Source of the DNA: Cohnella phaseoli
GTDB taxonomy: Bacteria > Bacillota > Bacilli > Paenibacillales > Paenibacillaceae
Direction of reading: 5' to 3'
Length of the DNA: 64,000 bases
Assembly: GCF_003386235.1 (NCBI RefSeq)
Contig: NZ_QRDZ01000018.1
Location: 62,001 to 126,000, forward strand
The first letter of the stretch is position 1, and each line of letters opens with the position of its first letter. Shown here one piece after another: positions 1-8,096 of the stretch. Below the pieces are notes generated by a model. That model saw only the letters and a program-made list of their open reading frames with translations. It had not been told where the DNA came from and did no database searches. The position numbers and the translations under genes are program-made.

Positions 1-5
1 GCGGG

Positions 6-866
6 TTGGATAACCGGAGTAAGGACAGAAGAATCAAATGGCTGATTTTACTCATTCCGACGCTGACGATCGGCCTGTGGGAATATGTCAGGCATGCCTT
101 CCTGCTGCCGTATGTGTCGATGGAGCTGGGCAACCTGTTGGCGCCGTTTATCGTGCTGGCCGTTACCTTGACGTTGGTACGCAGCTTGTTCGCGCGTCTG
201 GAGCAGTCCCAAAAGGAACTGCAGCGGGAGAAGGAAGGGAAGGCGGCGTTAGAGGAACGGGAGAGCTTGGCGCGGGAGCTCCATGACGGAATTTCGCAGT
301 CGTTGTTTCTGCTCGCCGTTAAGCTGGACCAGCTTGACGGGGCTAGCCGGGAGGAATCGGTGCGGGAGCTGGCCAAAGGGCTTAGGGAGACGGTCCGGGT
401 CATGCACGAGGATGTACGCCAGGCGATCGCCAATCTGCGCCTTCCTCCTTCGCCGGAATCGGCCGCGTGGGTCGGACCGCTGCGGGAGCTGCTCGGCGAG
501 ACGGCGGAGCTTAGCGGAGCCAGGGCGGATTTTCAGTGGACGATTCCGGATGACGGCTTGACCGACAAGGAGAAGGTGGAGCTTCACGCCTGCGTTCGGG
601 AGGCGCTGGTCAACGTTCGCAAACATGCGAGAGCTTCGCATGTGTATGTTGTCGGGGAACCGGACGGAGCGGGCGGTTTTCGCTGCCGTATCGAAGACGA
701 TGGCGTTGGGTTCGGCGGCGATCCGTTTCAGGCGCAGGGGCGTTTCGGCTTGCGCATGGTCAGGGACCGGGCCGGAGCGATGGGCTGGTCGTTCCTGGCC
801 GAACGACGTGGGGAACGGACGGTAGTGGAGCTCGTCAAAAGCGGGAGGAAGGCGAAGAAGGAATGA
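6..866 (+). CDS. Sensor histidine kinase, NarL/LiaS (HisKA_3) type; start may lie upstream of the window
   Basis: Membrane histidine kinase that should autophosphorylate and pass phosphate to the response regulator next to it. Two hydrophobic segments (about residues 12-28 and 42-62) precede a short coiled stretch and the HisKA_3 dimerisation helix with the H-box RELHDGISQS, phosphoacceptor His93. The HATPase domain follows with the N-box around Asn202 (EALVNVRKHA), a G1 box DDGVGFG (230-236) and a G2-like GRFGLRM (244-250). There is almost no extracellular sensor, so it may sense the membrane or a partner protein. The TTG at base 6 is the first possible start, but the frame is open to the window edge, so the real start may be further left. 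Its stop overlaps the start of the regulator by 4 bases. The signal sensed cannot be read from the sequence. Confidence 0.88.
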   Translation: MDNRSKDRRIKWLILLIPTLTIGLWEYVRHAFLLPYVSMELGNLLAPFIVLAVTLTLVRSLFARLEQSQKELQREKEGKAALEERESLARELHDGISQSLFLLAVKLDQLDGASREESVRELAKGLRETVRVMHEDVRQAIANLRLPPSPESAAWVGPLRELLGETAELSGARADFQWTIPDDGLTDKEKVELHACVREALVNVRKHARASHVYVVGEPDGAGGFRCRIEDDGVGFGGDPFQAQGRFGLRMVRDRAGAMGWSFLAERRGERTVVELVKSGRKAKKE

Positions 867-1540
867 ACAGGGTCGTACGATTGCTGCTGGCCGACGACCA
901 TCGGCACGCGAGAGAAGGGATGAGGACGATCGTATCCTCGCTGGAGGAGTTCACCGTCGTCGGGGAAGCCGCCAGCGGCGAGGAAGCGCTTCGAATGACG
1001 GAGGAGCTTGCGCCGGATATGATTTTGATGGATATCAACATGCCGGGAATGGGCGGATTGGAAGCGGTCAAGGCGATCAAAACGTCGTTTCCCGCGGTGA
1101 AGATCGTAATGGTAACGGTGTCGGACGATGTCTCGCATCTGTTCGAGGCGCTTAAGAAGGGCGCGCAGGGCTACTTGCTGAAAAACTTGAATCCTGCCGC
1201 TTGGCGGGATTATTTGCGCGCGGTCGCATTCGACGAAGCTCCGTTGAATCCGGACGTAGCCATGTCGATCCTTCGCGAGTTTGCCGATCGCAAGCCCGGT
1301 CACGCGACGGACCCGACCAGGGAGCGGCCGCAGGACGGCGGCGGATTGACGCCGCGGGAGCGGGATATTCTCCAAGAGGTCGCCCGTGGGCAGACGAACC
1401 GGGAAATCGCCGCATTGCTCGGGCTGTCCGAGCATACGGTCAAAAATCATTTGAAAAATATTTTGCAGAAGCTTCATCTCGATAACCGGGTTCAGTTGAC
1501 CCGATATGCTTATGAACGGGGAATGGTCGAGCCGGAGTAG
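863..1540 (+). CDS. NarL/FixJ-family response regulator
   Basis: DNA-binding response regulator paired with the kinase before it (ATGA overlap, so probably translationally coupled). The receiver domain (about 1-120) has the acidic pair Asp11/Asp12, the phosphoacceptor Asp57 within MDINMPGMGG, Thr85 and Lys107. The C-terminal LuxR-type helix-turn-helix (about 162-220) carries the usual TPRERDIL start and LSEHTVKNHL recognition region. Length (225 residues) is normal for the family. A copper-associated YcnI-like gene follows in the same direction, but a 133-base gap separates them and no direct link is shown. Target genes are unknown. Confidence 0.9.
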   Translation: MNRVVRLLLADDHRHAREGMRTIVSSLEEFTVVGEAASGEEALRMTEELAPDMILMDINMPGMGGLEAVKAIKTSFPAVKIVMVTVSDDVSHLFEALKKGAQGYLLKNLNPAAWRDYLRAVAFDEAPLNPDVAMSILREFADRKPGHATDPTRERPQDGGGLTPRERDILQEVARGQTNREIAALLGLSEHTVKNHLKNILQKLHLDNRVQLTRYAYERGMVEPE

Positions 1541-1673
1541 ACGAACGGCGATGTTTCAATATTGTCACAATGAGCAGAACGAAATGACTCTTTCGGGTCA
1601 TGCGCCGCTGCCGGGAACGGACTATACTGTGAAATATCGTTAACTAATCGAATCAGGAAGGTTGGATATTCCA

Positions 1674-2309
1674 ATGAAAAAAAGCGTATCTTTGCTGCTT
1701 GTTCTTCTGCTGTCGCTCGGCTTCGCGGGCTTGGCCAGCGCTCACGTGACAGTTCAACCGGGCTCCGTGCCGGCAGGCTCCTATCAAGTGTTCACCGTTC
1801 GCGTTCCGTCCGAGAAGGACGCTGCTACGACCCAGGTGAAGGTGGCGATTCCGGACGGCGTCAACATCAGCCGTTTCGAGCCTAAGCCGGAATGGACGTA
1901 TGAGATCGAGAAGGGCGCGGAGGATAAAATCGTCAGCGTCACTTGGAAGGCGACCGGAAACGGCCTTGGCGCTACGGAGTTCGGCGAATTCCGCATGCAG
2001 GGCAAAGTCGCCGACGATGCCAAGGAACTGAGCTGGAAAGCGTACCAGACTTACTCCGACGGAGAGGTCGTCGAATGGACGGGCGCACCGGACGCCGATA
2101 AACCGGCCTCGATCACTACGGTGACGGCTGCGACCGGCGACGGTCACGGTGACGGACACGGCGCTTCGAGCGGGGCAGCTGCAGCTTCCAGCGACGCCAA
2201 CGATGAAGGCGGGCGGGATACATTGACACTGTCGCTGGCGATCGCCGGACTTGCCGCGGGCGTTCTGGCGCTGATCGTTGCGATTGTTCGCAAGCCTAAG
2301 CGGGGATAA
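1674..2309 (+). CDS. YcnI-like DUF1775 surface protein
   Basis: Exported, membrane-anchored protein of the YcnI/DUF1775 family, which binds copper through an N-terminal histidine in characterised members. The signal peptide (1-23) ends ASA-HVTV, so processing would expose His24 as the mature N-terminus, as expected for the family. The beta-rich DUF1775 domain spans about 24-150. A His/Gly-rich linker (GDGHGDGHG) and a C-terminal transmembrane helix with a basic tail (KPKRG) follow. The ATG at 1674 is preferred because AGGAAGG lies about 12 bases before it, whereas the in-frame TTG at 1662 has no room for a ribosome binding site. No YcnJ/CopD partner is adjacent, which is unusual. It stands alone and is followed by a terminator. 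Confidence 0.85.
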   Translation: MKKSVSLLLVLLLSLGFAGLASAHVTVQPGSVPAGSYQVFTVRVPSEKDAATTQVKVAIPDGVNISRFEPKPEWTYEIEKGAEDKIVSVTWKATGNGLGATEFGEFRMQGKVADDAKELSWKAYQTYSDGEVVEWTGAPDADKPASITTVTAATGDGHGDGHGASSGAAAASSDANDEGGRDTLTLSLAIAGLAAGVLALIVAIVRKPKRG

Positions 2310-2322
2310 TTTAATAGGGGAG

Positions 2323-2358
2323 AACGCCAAGAAGCCGCGGTTTCTTGGCGTTTTTTTT
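2323..2358 (+). terminator. Intrinsic terminator of the YcnI-like gene
   Basis: An 11-bp perfect stem (AACGCCAAGAA / TTCTTGGCGTT) with a 7-8 base loop is followed by eight T residues. It begins 13 bases after the stop codon. Confidence 0.9.
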
Positions 2359-2360
2359 AT

Positions 2361-2510
2361 GACCGACCCATCCTCGCATGAACATACACCGACCAATTTA
2401 CGCGTGAACATACAATCGACCCATCAATACTCCTGAACATTTAACCGACTAATCCATTCGTATCAACATAAAACCGACCAATTCAAACGCATGAACATTC
2501 CACCTGCGTA
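2361..2510. repeat. Degenerate tandem repeat, about 29-bp period, around TGAACAT
   Basis: The motif TGAACAT (once TCAACAT) begins at 2379, 2405, 2434, 2463 and 2492, so spacings are 26, 29, 29 and 29. Each is followed by an A-rich stretch and CCGACCAAT or a close variant. The unit is poorly conserved outside these two blocks. No gene or spacer-like unique sequence is seen. Confidence 0.7.
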
Positions 2511-2626
2511 GGGGGCGAGTAAGAATTGCCCGAAAGCATCATATAACGTGCGTCTAATTGAACGTCCCTCACCTGCAGCTTGACGGAGACGAGGAGCAAT
2601 GTTACTCCACTGCTGAGGTAGCACTA

Positions 2627-2975
2627 AGGTACCTTTTTTGCCTCCACGCTCCCGTCTCGCCACCGCGAAGGCACTTTTTTTGCCTCCACACTCCCGTCTC
2701 GCCACCGCGAAGGCACTTTTTTGGCCTTCGCACTCCCGTCCCGCCACCGCGAAGGCACCTTTTTGGCCTTCGCACTCCCATCCGGCCACCGCGAAGGCAC
2801 TTTTTTTGCCTTCACACTCCCGTCCTGCCATCGCCAAGGCACTTTTTTTGCCTCCACACTCTCGTCCGGCCACCGCGAAGGCACTTTTTTTGCCTCCACA
2901 CTCGCGTCCCGCCACCGCGAAGGCACCTTTTTGGCCTCCACACTCCCGTCCCGTCACCGCGAAGGCACTTTTGAC
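2627..2975. repeat. Tandem array, eight units of exactly 42 bp
   Basis: The block GCCTCCAC/GCCTTCGC begins at 2640, 2682, 2724, 2766, 2808, 2850, 2892 and 2934, always 42 bases apart with no insertions or deletions. Each junction carries GAAGGCAC, a T-run of five to seven and GCCTTC or GCCTCC, which can fold as a short T-looped hairpin. Because 42 is divisible by three, several frames stay open on both strands and give 14-residue repeats. None has a convincing ribosome binding site, so the array is treated as non-coding. Together with the 29-bp repeat it fills most of the 950-base gap before the next gene; 2976-3210 shows nothing recognisable. Confidence 0.92.
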
Positions 2976-3212
2976 CTAAGTCCCAAAGGCTTCGGTCCTC
3001 CACAACCTTTTCTCTTGGATCATGGAGCGACTTGTGCTGACAGCATTGGAGGAGGGGATTGGCGAAGAAATCGCATATCAGCGTCCAACGAAGCCATAAC
3101 GGTTTACCCCATGAGATTATAGTGAGTTAGTGGTAGTCAATTCCCAATCGTTCAGTCGGAGATTTTTGGGATGCGTAAGCGGAAGTGGGTTTCTCCTTGT
3201 CCTTAATTTCGC

Positions 3213-3240
3213 TATAATACATCTGATACGTAAATGTATT
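3213..3240 (+). promoter_or_regulatory. -10 box and operator-like inverted repeat before the GntR/LacI regulator
   Basis: A consensus TATAAT is at 3213-3218, with no good -35. Overlapping and following it is a perfect 7-bp inverted repeat, AATACAT (3216-3222) and ATGTATT (3234-3240), with an 11-base spacer. This layout fits autorepression by the downstream regulator; that is inference. Confidence 0.5.
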
Positions 3241-3256
3241 ATTGGGGAGCCGAGCG

Positions 3257-4399
3257 ATGAGAGAGAAGTTGACGAAGGGGCCAGTCGTGCTCTATGAGCA
3301 GATGAGAGTGAAAATATTAGAGCTGATCCGCGAGCAAGGACTGAAACCGCACGATCCCGTTCCATCGGAGACGGAGCTTGCCCGAATGTACGGCGTCAGC
3401 AGCCGGACAAGCAAGGAGGCGCTGCTTCAGCTTGCACGCGAGGGCGTTGTGTACCGCATGCCGCGGCGGGGAACGTTTCTGGCCAAGCTGCCGGAGGAGG
3501 GCGGGACGGAGCGGGAGAGAAGCCCTCTGCGCATAGCGGACCGTCCTACGGTCGGTGTGCTGCTGCCTGATCCGGACGAGTATGTTGGGCGCGTGCTGCA
3601 GGCGCTGACGGAGGGGCTGGCCGAGCGCGGATTTGAGATGTTGATCCGTTTTACTTCTGGGGAGCCGGAGAAGGAAGACAAGATGGCGGAAGAGCTTGTG
3701 CAGCGATACGGCGTGGCGGGATTGATCGTATACCCCGGGCGCCACGATACGTTAAACGAGGTGCTGTTAAGGCTTCATACACAGGGCTTCCCGGTCGTTG
3801 TCGTCGACCGGGCTTTCCGGGAAATCAGCATCCCGAGCGTCTACCACGACCATTTTCACGGTTCGCTGGAAATGACCGCTTATTTGATCGGACGCGGGCA
3901 TCGCCGCATCGGTTACGTCTCCGAGCCCTTCCGCGGCCTGATGAGTCGAGAGGATCGGTTCAACGGGTATACGCAGGCGTTCCTGGACGCTTCCTTAAGC
4001 CTAGACTTGAGCCTCGTGCATCAACTCGGCGACACGCACACCCAGTCCGAAGAGGAGGGGAAGCGGCTGGCCGCTTACCTTGGAGCGAACCGCGACATGA
4101 CGGCAGTCGTCTGTTCCAACGACTATGTGGCGTTGTCCGTCATGCAGGTTGCGTACCGGCTCGGCATGTCCGTGCCAAACGACCTGTCGATCGTCGGTTT
4201 TACCGACTTCGCCTTTTCCGAGCTGCTGCCCGTGCCGCTGACCACCGTCGAGAAGACGGCTTTAGAGCTCGGTTTTGCGGCGGCGCAAATGCTTGCCGAG
4301 CTCATCGCCGATCCGTCGTCCCGTCGTCCGCCGCTTGTTATCCCGACTCGCCTGAGGGAGCGGGATAGCGTCAGAGCAATCGGAGATTCAAATATATAA
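3257..4399 (+). CDS. GntR-LacI hybrid (AraR-type) sugar-responsive transcriptional regulator
   Basis: Predicted repressor of carbohydrate genes. The first 75 residues form a GntR winged helix (LYEQMRVKILELI, PSETELARMYGVSS, YRMPRRGTF). From about 95 onward there is a periplasmic-binding-protein-like LacI/GalR sugar domain (PTVGVLLPD, AVVCSNDYVALSVMQ, LSIVGFTDF, LTTVEK). This order is that of AraR-type regulators. The ATG at 3257 is chosen because GGGGAG lies 7 bases before it; the in-frame TTG at 3242 sits in the ribosome binding site. The most likely target is the sugar cluster beginning at 5061, in the same direction after a repeat array. Autoregulation is possible through the inverted repeat at 3216-3240. 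The effector sugar is unknown. Confidence 0.85.
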   Translation: MREKLTKGPVVLYEQMRVKILELIREQGLKPHDPVPSETELARMYGVSSRTSKEALLQLAREGVVYRMPRRGTFLAKLPEEGGTERERSPLRIADRPTVGVLLPDPDEYVGRVLQALTEGLAERGFEMLIRFTSGEPEKEDKMAEELVQRYGVAGLIVYPGRHDTLNEVLLRLHTQGFPVVVVDRAFREISIPSVYHDHFHGSLEMTAYLIGRGHRRIGYVSEPFRGLMSREDRFNGYTQAFLDASLSLDLSLVHQLGDTHTQSEEEGKRLAAYLGANRDMTAVVCSNDYVALSVMQVAYRLGMSVPNDLSIVGFTDFAFSELLPVPLTTVEKTALELGFAAAQMLAELIADPSSRRPPLVIPTRLRERDSVRAIGDSNI

Positions 4400-4418
4400 G
4401 CATATACGAATTTGACAG

Positions 4419-4460
4419 AAACCCGTTCAAGGGACCGATTGGTCCTTGGGCGGGTTTTTG
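4419..4460 (+). terminator. Intrinsic terminator of the regulator gene
   Basis: Long interrupted stem in which AACCCG pairs with CGGGTT and CAAGGGACC with GGTCCTTG, followed by TTTTTGTTTATTTT. It lies just after the stop at 4399. Confidence 0.85.
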
Positions 4461-4516
4461 TTTATTTTCGTCGCTTTTTCTAAAGCGGACCAACTGAGGT
4501 AGATCAGTATGCCTAC

Positions 4517-4905
4517 GAGAAACGGCTCGCAGACCGCAAGAAGGGCTGGAGTGCTCGAATCCGCTCGCGTAAGGGTCTGACAGACCGTAAGAGGAGGTTG
4601 AGAGCACGAATTTGCGTGCGTAAGGGTCTGGCAGACCCTAAGAGGAGGTTGAAAGCACGAATTTGGGTGCGTAAGGGTCTGACAGACCGTAAGAGGAGGT
4701 TGAGAGCACGAATTTGCGTGCGTAAGGGTCTGGCAGACCGTAAGAGGAGGTTGAAAGCACGAATTTGCGTGCGTAAGGGTCTGGCAGACCGTAAGAGGAG
4801 GTTGAGAGTACGAATTTGGGTGCGTAAGGGTCTGGCAGACCGTAAGAAGCAGAGGAAAGCTCGAATCTGCTCGAGTAACCGCCTACCAGACCGCAAAGCC
4901 ACTCA
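4517..4905. repeat. Tandem array, eight units of exactly 51 bp, each with a palindrome
   Basis: The hexamer CAGACC occurs at 4530, 4581, 4632, 4683, 4734, 4785, 4836 and 4887, always 51 bases apart. In the inner six units it completes a near-palindrome GGTCTGrCAGACC. The outer units are more diverged, as is usual for an ageing tandem array. The period is a multiple of three, so 17-residue repeats are open on both strands, but no frame has a plausible start with a ribosome binding site. The array occupies most of the gap between the regulator and the sugar cluster. Confidence 0.92.
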
Positions 4906-4991
4906 GTTCAAGCGATATTACACGAGTTTATCGAGTTCATATATGCGAATGGGGCTGCCACAGTTTTTTACTTAAATTGCTTAAAACACCC

Positions 4992-5020
4992 TTGAATGTA
5001 TCAGTGAAACAAAATAGTAT
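4992..5020 (+). promoter_or_regulatory. Predicted sigma-A promoter of the sugar cluster
   Basis: TTGAAT at 4992-4997, a 17-base spacer and TAGTAT at 5015-5020, about 40 bases before the first gene. The spacer contains GTATCAG, whose complement CTGATAC also lies in the operator-like region of the regulator gene. This may be a shared half-site. Confidence 0.5.
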
Positions 5021-5060
5021 TAAAAATGAATCAATAATACGAAAAGGGTGAGAGAACCGA

Positions 5061-5963
5061 ATGCCCGCAAAATTGAAGCTGGGAATGAATCTCGGATTTG
5101 CGATCAACAAGTACGTCGAGCCGGAGGTATGGTCGAGGCTCGTCGCCGAGGAGATGGGGGTCCGCAACGTGCAGCTCGTCGCGGACTTGCTCAATGTGTT
5201 CCTGCCGGACGACTACGTCCTGAGACAGGTAGAGAGGATCAATGCAAGCACACAACGGTACGGTTTGAACGTGACGTCGACGTTCACGAGCGCGTTTACG
5301 CGGGTGAATCACTTCATGCATCCGGATGCGGAAGCGCGACGGATTTGGCTTGAGTGGTTCAAGAAGTTCGCCAAGGCGTCCGCCGCTCTCGGGGCGAGGT
5401 CGACCGGAAGCCATTTCGGCATTTTGACGTTTACGGACTTCGACGACGTCAAGCGCAGGGAATTCGTCATCGAAGAAGCGCTGAAGCTGTGGAAGGAACT
5501 GAGCTGGTATTGTCGGGACCTGGGAATGGACTACCTGACGTTCGAGCCGATGTCCATTCCCCGGGAAATGGCGAATACGGTCGAAGACACGAAAGAACTG
5601 CTGGAGCGCTTGAACGACGGGGCCGGGCTGCCTTTCAAGGTGTGTCTGGACGTTGGTCACGCTCCGCATCCGGACGACCGCGATCCTTACCGCTGGGTGA
5701 GGGAGCTGGGCCGCGTATCCCCGATTATTCATATCCAGCAGACGGAGCTGAATCATAGCCGACATTGGCCTTTTACGGAGGAGTACAACGCGCTTGGCAT
5801 CATTCACGGAGAGAAGCTGCTGGAGGCGATTGAGCAGTCCGGCGCGGAGGAGGCGGAGCTTGTGTTCGAGCTGTCGCATCGCGAGGCATGGTCGACGGAG
5901 TTCCGGATCGTTCAGGATCATAAGGAATCGGTGGACTACTGGCGGCAGTTCGTTAAGGACTAG
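5061..5963 (+). CDS. Sugar phosphate isomerase/epimerase family TIM-barrel protein
   Basis: First gene of the sugar cluster. It belongs to the xylose-isomerase-like TIM-barrel superfamily (AP endonuclease 2 fold), whose members isomerise or epimerise keto sugars using a divalent metal. Visible landmarks are the N-terminal strand KLGMNLGFAI, the middle strand GMDYLTFEPMSIP, the metal-region strand KVCLDVGHAP, HIQQTELN, and the late strand ELVFELSHRE with its glutamate. The length (300 residues) is normal. The start ATG follows AAAAGGGTGAGAG. It is followed after 14 bases by a GatD-like dehydrogenase. The exact substrate cannot be assigned from sequence alone; by context a ketose or ketose phosphate is likely. 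Confidence 0.75.
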   Translation: MPAKLKLGMNLGFAINKYVEPEVWSRLVAEEMGVRNVQLVADLLNVFLPDDYVLRQVERINASTQRYGLNVTSTFTSAFTRVNHFMHPDAEARRIWLEWFKKFAKASAALGARSTGSHFGILTFTDFDDVKRREFVIEEALKLWKELSWYCRDLGMDYLTFEPMSIPREMANTVEDTKELLERLNDGAGLPFKVCLDVGHAPHPDDRDPYRWVRELGRVSPIIHIQQTELNHSRHWPFTEEYNALGIIHGEKLLEAIEQSGAEEAELVFELSHREAWSTEFRIVQDHKESVDYWRQFVKD

Positions 5964-5977
5964 GAGGCGGGGAAAAA

Positions 5978-7042
5978 ATGGCGACGATGAAGGCGTGGGT
6001 GTTGAACGGAATCGGCGATCTGAGGCTGATGCGGGTGCCGAAGCCGGCCCCCGGCAGAGGAGAGGTTCTGCTGAAGGTGACGGCATGCGGCGTATGCGGC
6101 TCCGACATTCCCCGCATTTATGAGAAAGGCACCTACAAGTTTCCGACGATTCCGGGCCATGAGTTTTCCGGGCGCGTAGAAGCCGTTGGCGAAGGAGAGG
6201 ACGAGCGGCTGATCGGGACGATGGCCGCGGTATTTCCGCTGCTGCCGTGTCGCGCCTGCCCAAGCTGCGAGGTCGGCGCCTACGCAACTTGCAGCGCCTA
6301 CGACTACAAGGGCTCCCGGTCGGACGGGGCGTTCGCCGAGTACGTCTGCGTGCCGGCATGGAATTTGATTCCGGCTCCGGAAGGGCTGAGCGGCGAGGAG
6401 CTGGCGATGGCCGAGCCGGCCGCGGTCGCGATTCATGCGCTGCGGCGCGGCGGGCTGGACATCGGCGATCGTGTGCTGATTAGCGGCGCCGGGCCGATCG
6501 GCTTGATGTTGGCCCAGTGGGCGCGAGCTTGGGGGGCTTCCCAGGTGCTGCTAGCTGACGTTGACGATAGCAAGCTTGCGTTCGCCCGAGAGAACGGTTT
6601 TGCAGACGTCGTGAACGCTGCGAACGAGGATGTGCAGACGTGGACGATGGAACGGACGGAGGGAACGGGCGTCGATCTCGCCGTCGAAGGCGCGGGACAT
6701 CCTGCTTCGTGGGAAAACTGCCTGCGCGCGGCTCGGCCGGGAGGGCGCGTCGTGCTGATGGGCAACCCGTCCGGACCGATGGGACTGACGCAAAACGGCT
6801 ATTGGGAAATGCTTCGCAAGCAGCTGACCGTCGTCGGAACGTGGAATTCGGATTACGCCGAGCTGCCGAAGAACGAATGGAAGCTGGCCGTACGGGCAAT
6901 GGCCCAGGGCAAGCTTCAAATCCCTCCTTTGATTACGCATAAGGTTGCGCTGGAGGAGCTTGGAGAAGCGCTCGGCATGATGCGGGACCGGACGGCTTTT
7001 TACAACAAAGTGATGTGGACTATCGGTAAAGGAGAGGGTTAA
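5978..7042 (+). CDS. Zinc-dependent alcohol dehydrogenase, galactitol-1-phosphate 5-dehydrogenase-like
   Basis: Medium-chain NAD(P)-dependent polyol dehydrogenase. The catalytic zinc ligands Cys40 (CGVCGSD), His61 and Glu62 (GHE) are present, and the structural zinc cysteines are Cys91, Cys94, Cys97 and Cys105. The Rossmann motif GAGPIG lies near residue 170. The segment CGSDIPRI, the GHEFSGRVEAVG block and PLLPC before the structural cysteines recall GatD more than sorbitol or threonine dehydrogenase. This suggests a sugar alcohol or sugar alcohol phosphate as substrate. The AGGAGG ribosome binding site overlaps the stop of the preceding gene. It is followed after two bases by a second dehydrogenase, so the two may act on successive or alternative substrates. 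Confidence 0.8.
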   Translation: MATMKAWVLNGIGDLRLMRVPKPAPGRGEVLLKVTACGVCGSDIPRIYEKGTYKFPTIPGHEFSGRVEAVGEGEDERLIGTMAAVFPLLPCRACPSCEVGAYATCSAYDYKGSRSDGAFAEYVCVPAWNLIPAPEGLSGEELAMAEPAAVAIHALRRGGLDIGDRVLISGAGPIGLMLAQWARAWGASQVLLADVDDSKLAFARENGFADVVNAANEDVQTWTMERTEGTGVDLAVEGAGHPASWENCLRAARPGGRVVLMGNPSGPMGLTQNGYWEMLRKQLTVVGTWNSDYAELPKNEWKLAVRAMAQGKLQIPPLITHKVALEELGEALGMMRDRTAFYNKVMWTIGKGEG

Positions 7043-7044
7043 AG

Positions 7045-8079
7045 ATGAAAGCGGCGGTATTGGAGCAGTTGGAAAGAATGGCGTTAAAGGAGGTGCCGAC
7101 GCCGGAGGTCGACGCGGACAGCATTCTGATGAAGGTGGAGGCGGTCGGCATCTGCGGCAGCGATATTCGAATCTATCGTCATGGCAACAGCCGCGTGCAG
7201 CTTCCGCAAATTCTCGGTCATGAAGCCGCGGGGCGCGTCGTCGCGGTCGGCGCCAACGTCACCCGGTTCTCGGTCGGCGACCGGATATGTCTCGGGGCGG
7301 ACGTGCCGTGCGGAGAGTGCGTATTTTGCGAGGCGGGCATCGGGAACAACTGTCAGATCAACTACGCGATGGGTTATCAGTTTGCCGGCAGCTTCGCGGA
7401 ATACGTTCTGCTCAACAAGATGGTCGTGAACTACGGACCGATACACAAAATCGGCGACGGGATCAGCTACGAGGAAGCCGCCTTGGCGGAGCCGCTTGCC
7501 TGCGTATTGAACGGATTGGAGCTGTCTCAGGTGAAGCTGGGGGACACCGTCGTCGTCATCGGCGCCGGACCGATCGGGATGATGCTCGTCGAGGTGGCGA
7601 TGAAGATGGGAGCGAGAGTGCTGCTCGTCAATCGTTCGCGTCCCCGCCTCGAAATCGCGAAACGGCTCGGAGCGGCGGCCTACATCTGTTCGGGCGACGA
7701 AGACGCAGTGCAGCGCGTGCTTGATGAAACGGGGGGCCTCGGAGCGGACGTCGTCATCACGTGCAACCCGTCGCCGGAATCCCAAGTCGACGCGATCCGC
7801 ATGGCCAAGAACAGGGCTCGGGTCAACTTCTTCGGCGGGCTGCCGAAGGACCGGGCGATTGTTCCGCTCGATACAAACCTGATTCACTACAAGGAACTGT
7901 TCGTTCACGGCGCCCACGGCTCGCTTCCCCGCCATCATCAGCAGGCAGTCGAACTGATCAATAACGGCATCATCGATATGTCCAAGTTTATTAGCCATCG
8001 CTTCCCGCTCGAACGGATCGAGGAAGCGATTCGCGTCGCAGAGAGCCACGAAGGTCTGCGCGTTATCGTGAAGCCGTGA
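7045..8079 (+). CDS. Zinc-binding medium-chain dehydrogenase, sorbitol dehydrogenase-like
   Basis: Second polyol dehydrogenase of the cluster. Catalytic zinc ligands are Cys37 (GICGSD), His59 and Glu60 (GHE). Structural zinc cysteines are Cys89, Cys92, Cys95 and Cys103. The nucleotide-binding GAGPIG is near residue 173. The final third (INNGIIDMSKFISHRFPLE) is typical of sorbitol/xylitol dehydrogenase relatives. It starts two bases after the previous stop, with GGAGAGGG upstream. It is clearly distinct from its neighbour (different insert after the structural zinc site), so the pair is not a recent duplication. Substrate unknown. Confidence 0.82.
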   Translation: MKAAVLEQLERMALKEVPTPEVDADSILMKVEAVGICGSDIRIYRHGNSRVQLPQILGHEAAGRVVAVGANVTRFSVGDRICLGADVPCGECVFCEAGIGNNCQINYAMGYQFAGSFAEYVLLNKMVVNYGPIHKIGDGISYEEAALAEPLACVLNGLELSQVKLGDTVVVIGAGPIGMMLVEVAMKMGARVLLVNRSRPRLEIAKRLGAAAYICSGDEDAVQRVLDETGGLGADVVITCNPSPESQVDAIRMAKNRARVNFFGGLPKDRAIVPLDTNLIHYKELFVHGAHGSLPRHHQQAVELINNGIIDMSKFISHRFPLERIEEAIRVAESHEGLRVIVKP

Positions 8080-8096
8080 GAAGGGATGAGAAGCGA

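Noticed and set aside
2624..2941. Open frames of 105-164 residues in both directions through the 42-bp array
   Set aside because: The period is a multiple of three, so frames stay open by arithmetic. No start has a ribosome binding site and several frames are open at once.
4513..4902. 17-residue-repeat frames through the 51-bp array
   Set aside because: Same reason: open on both strands because 51 is divisible by three; no supported start.
2361..4905. CRISPR array
   Set aside because: The repeats are directly adjacent tandem units without unique spacers, and no cas genes are in the window.
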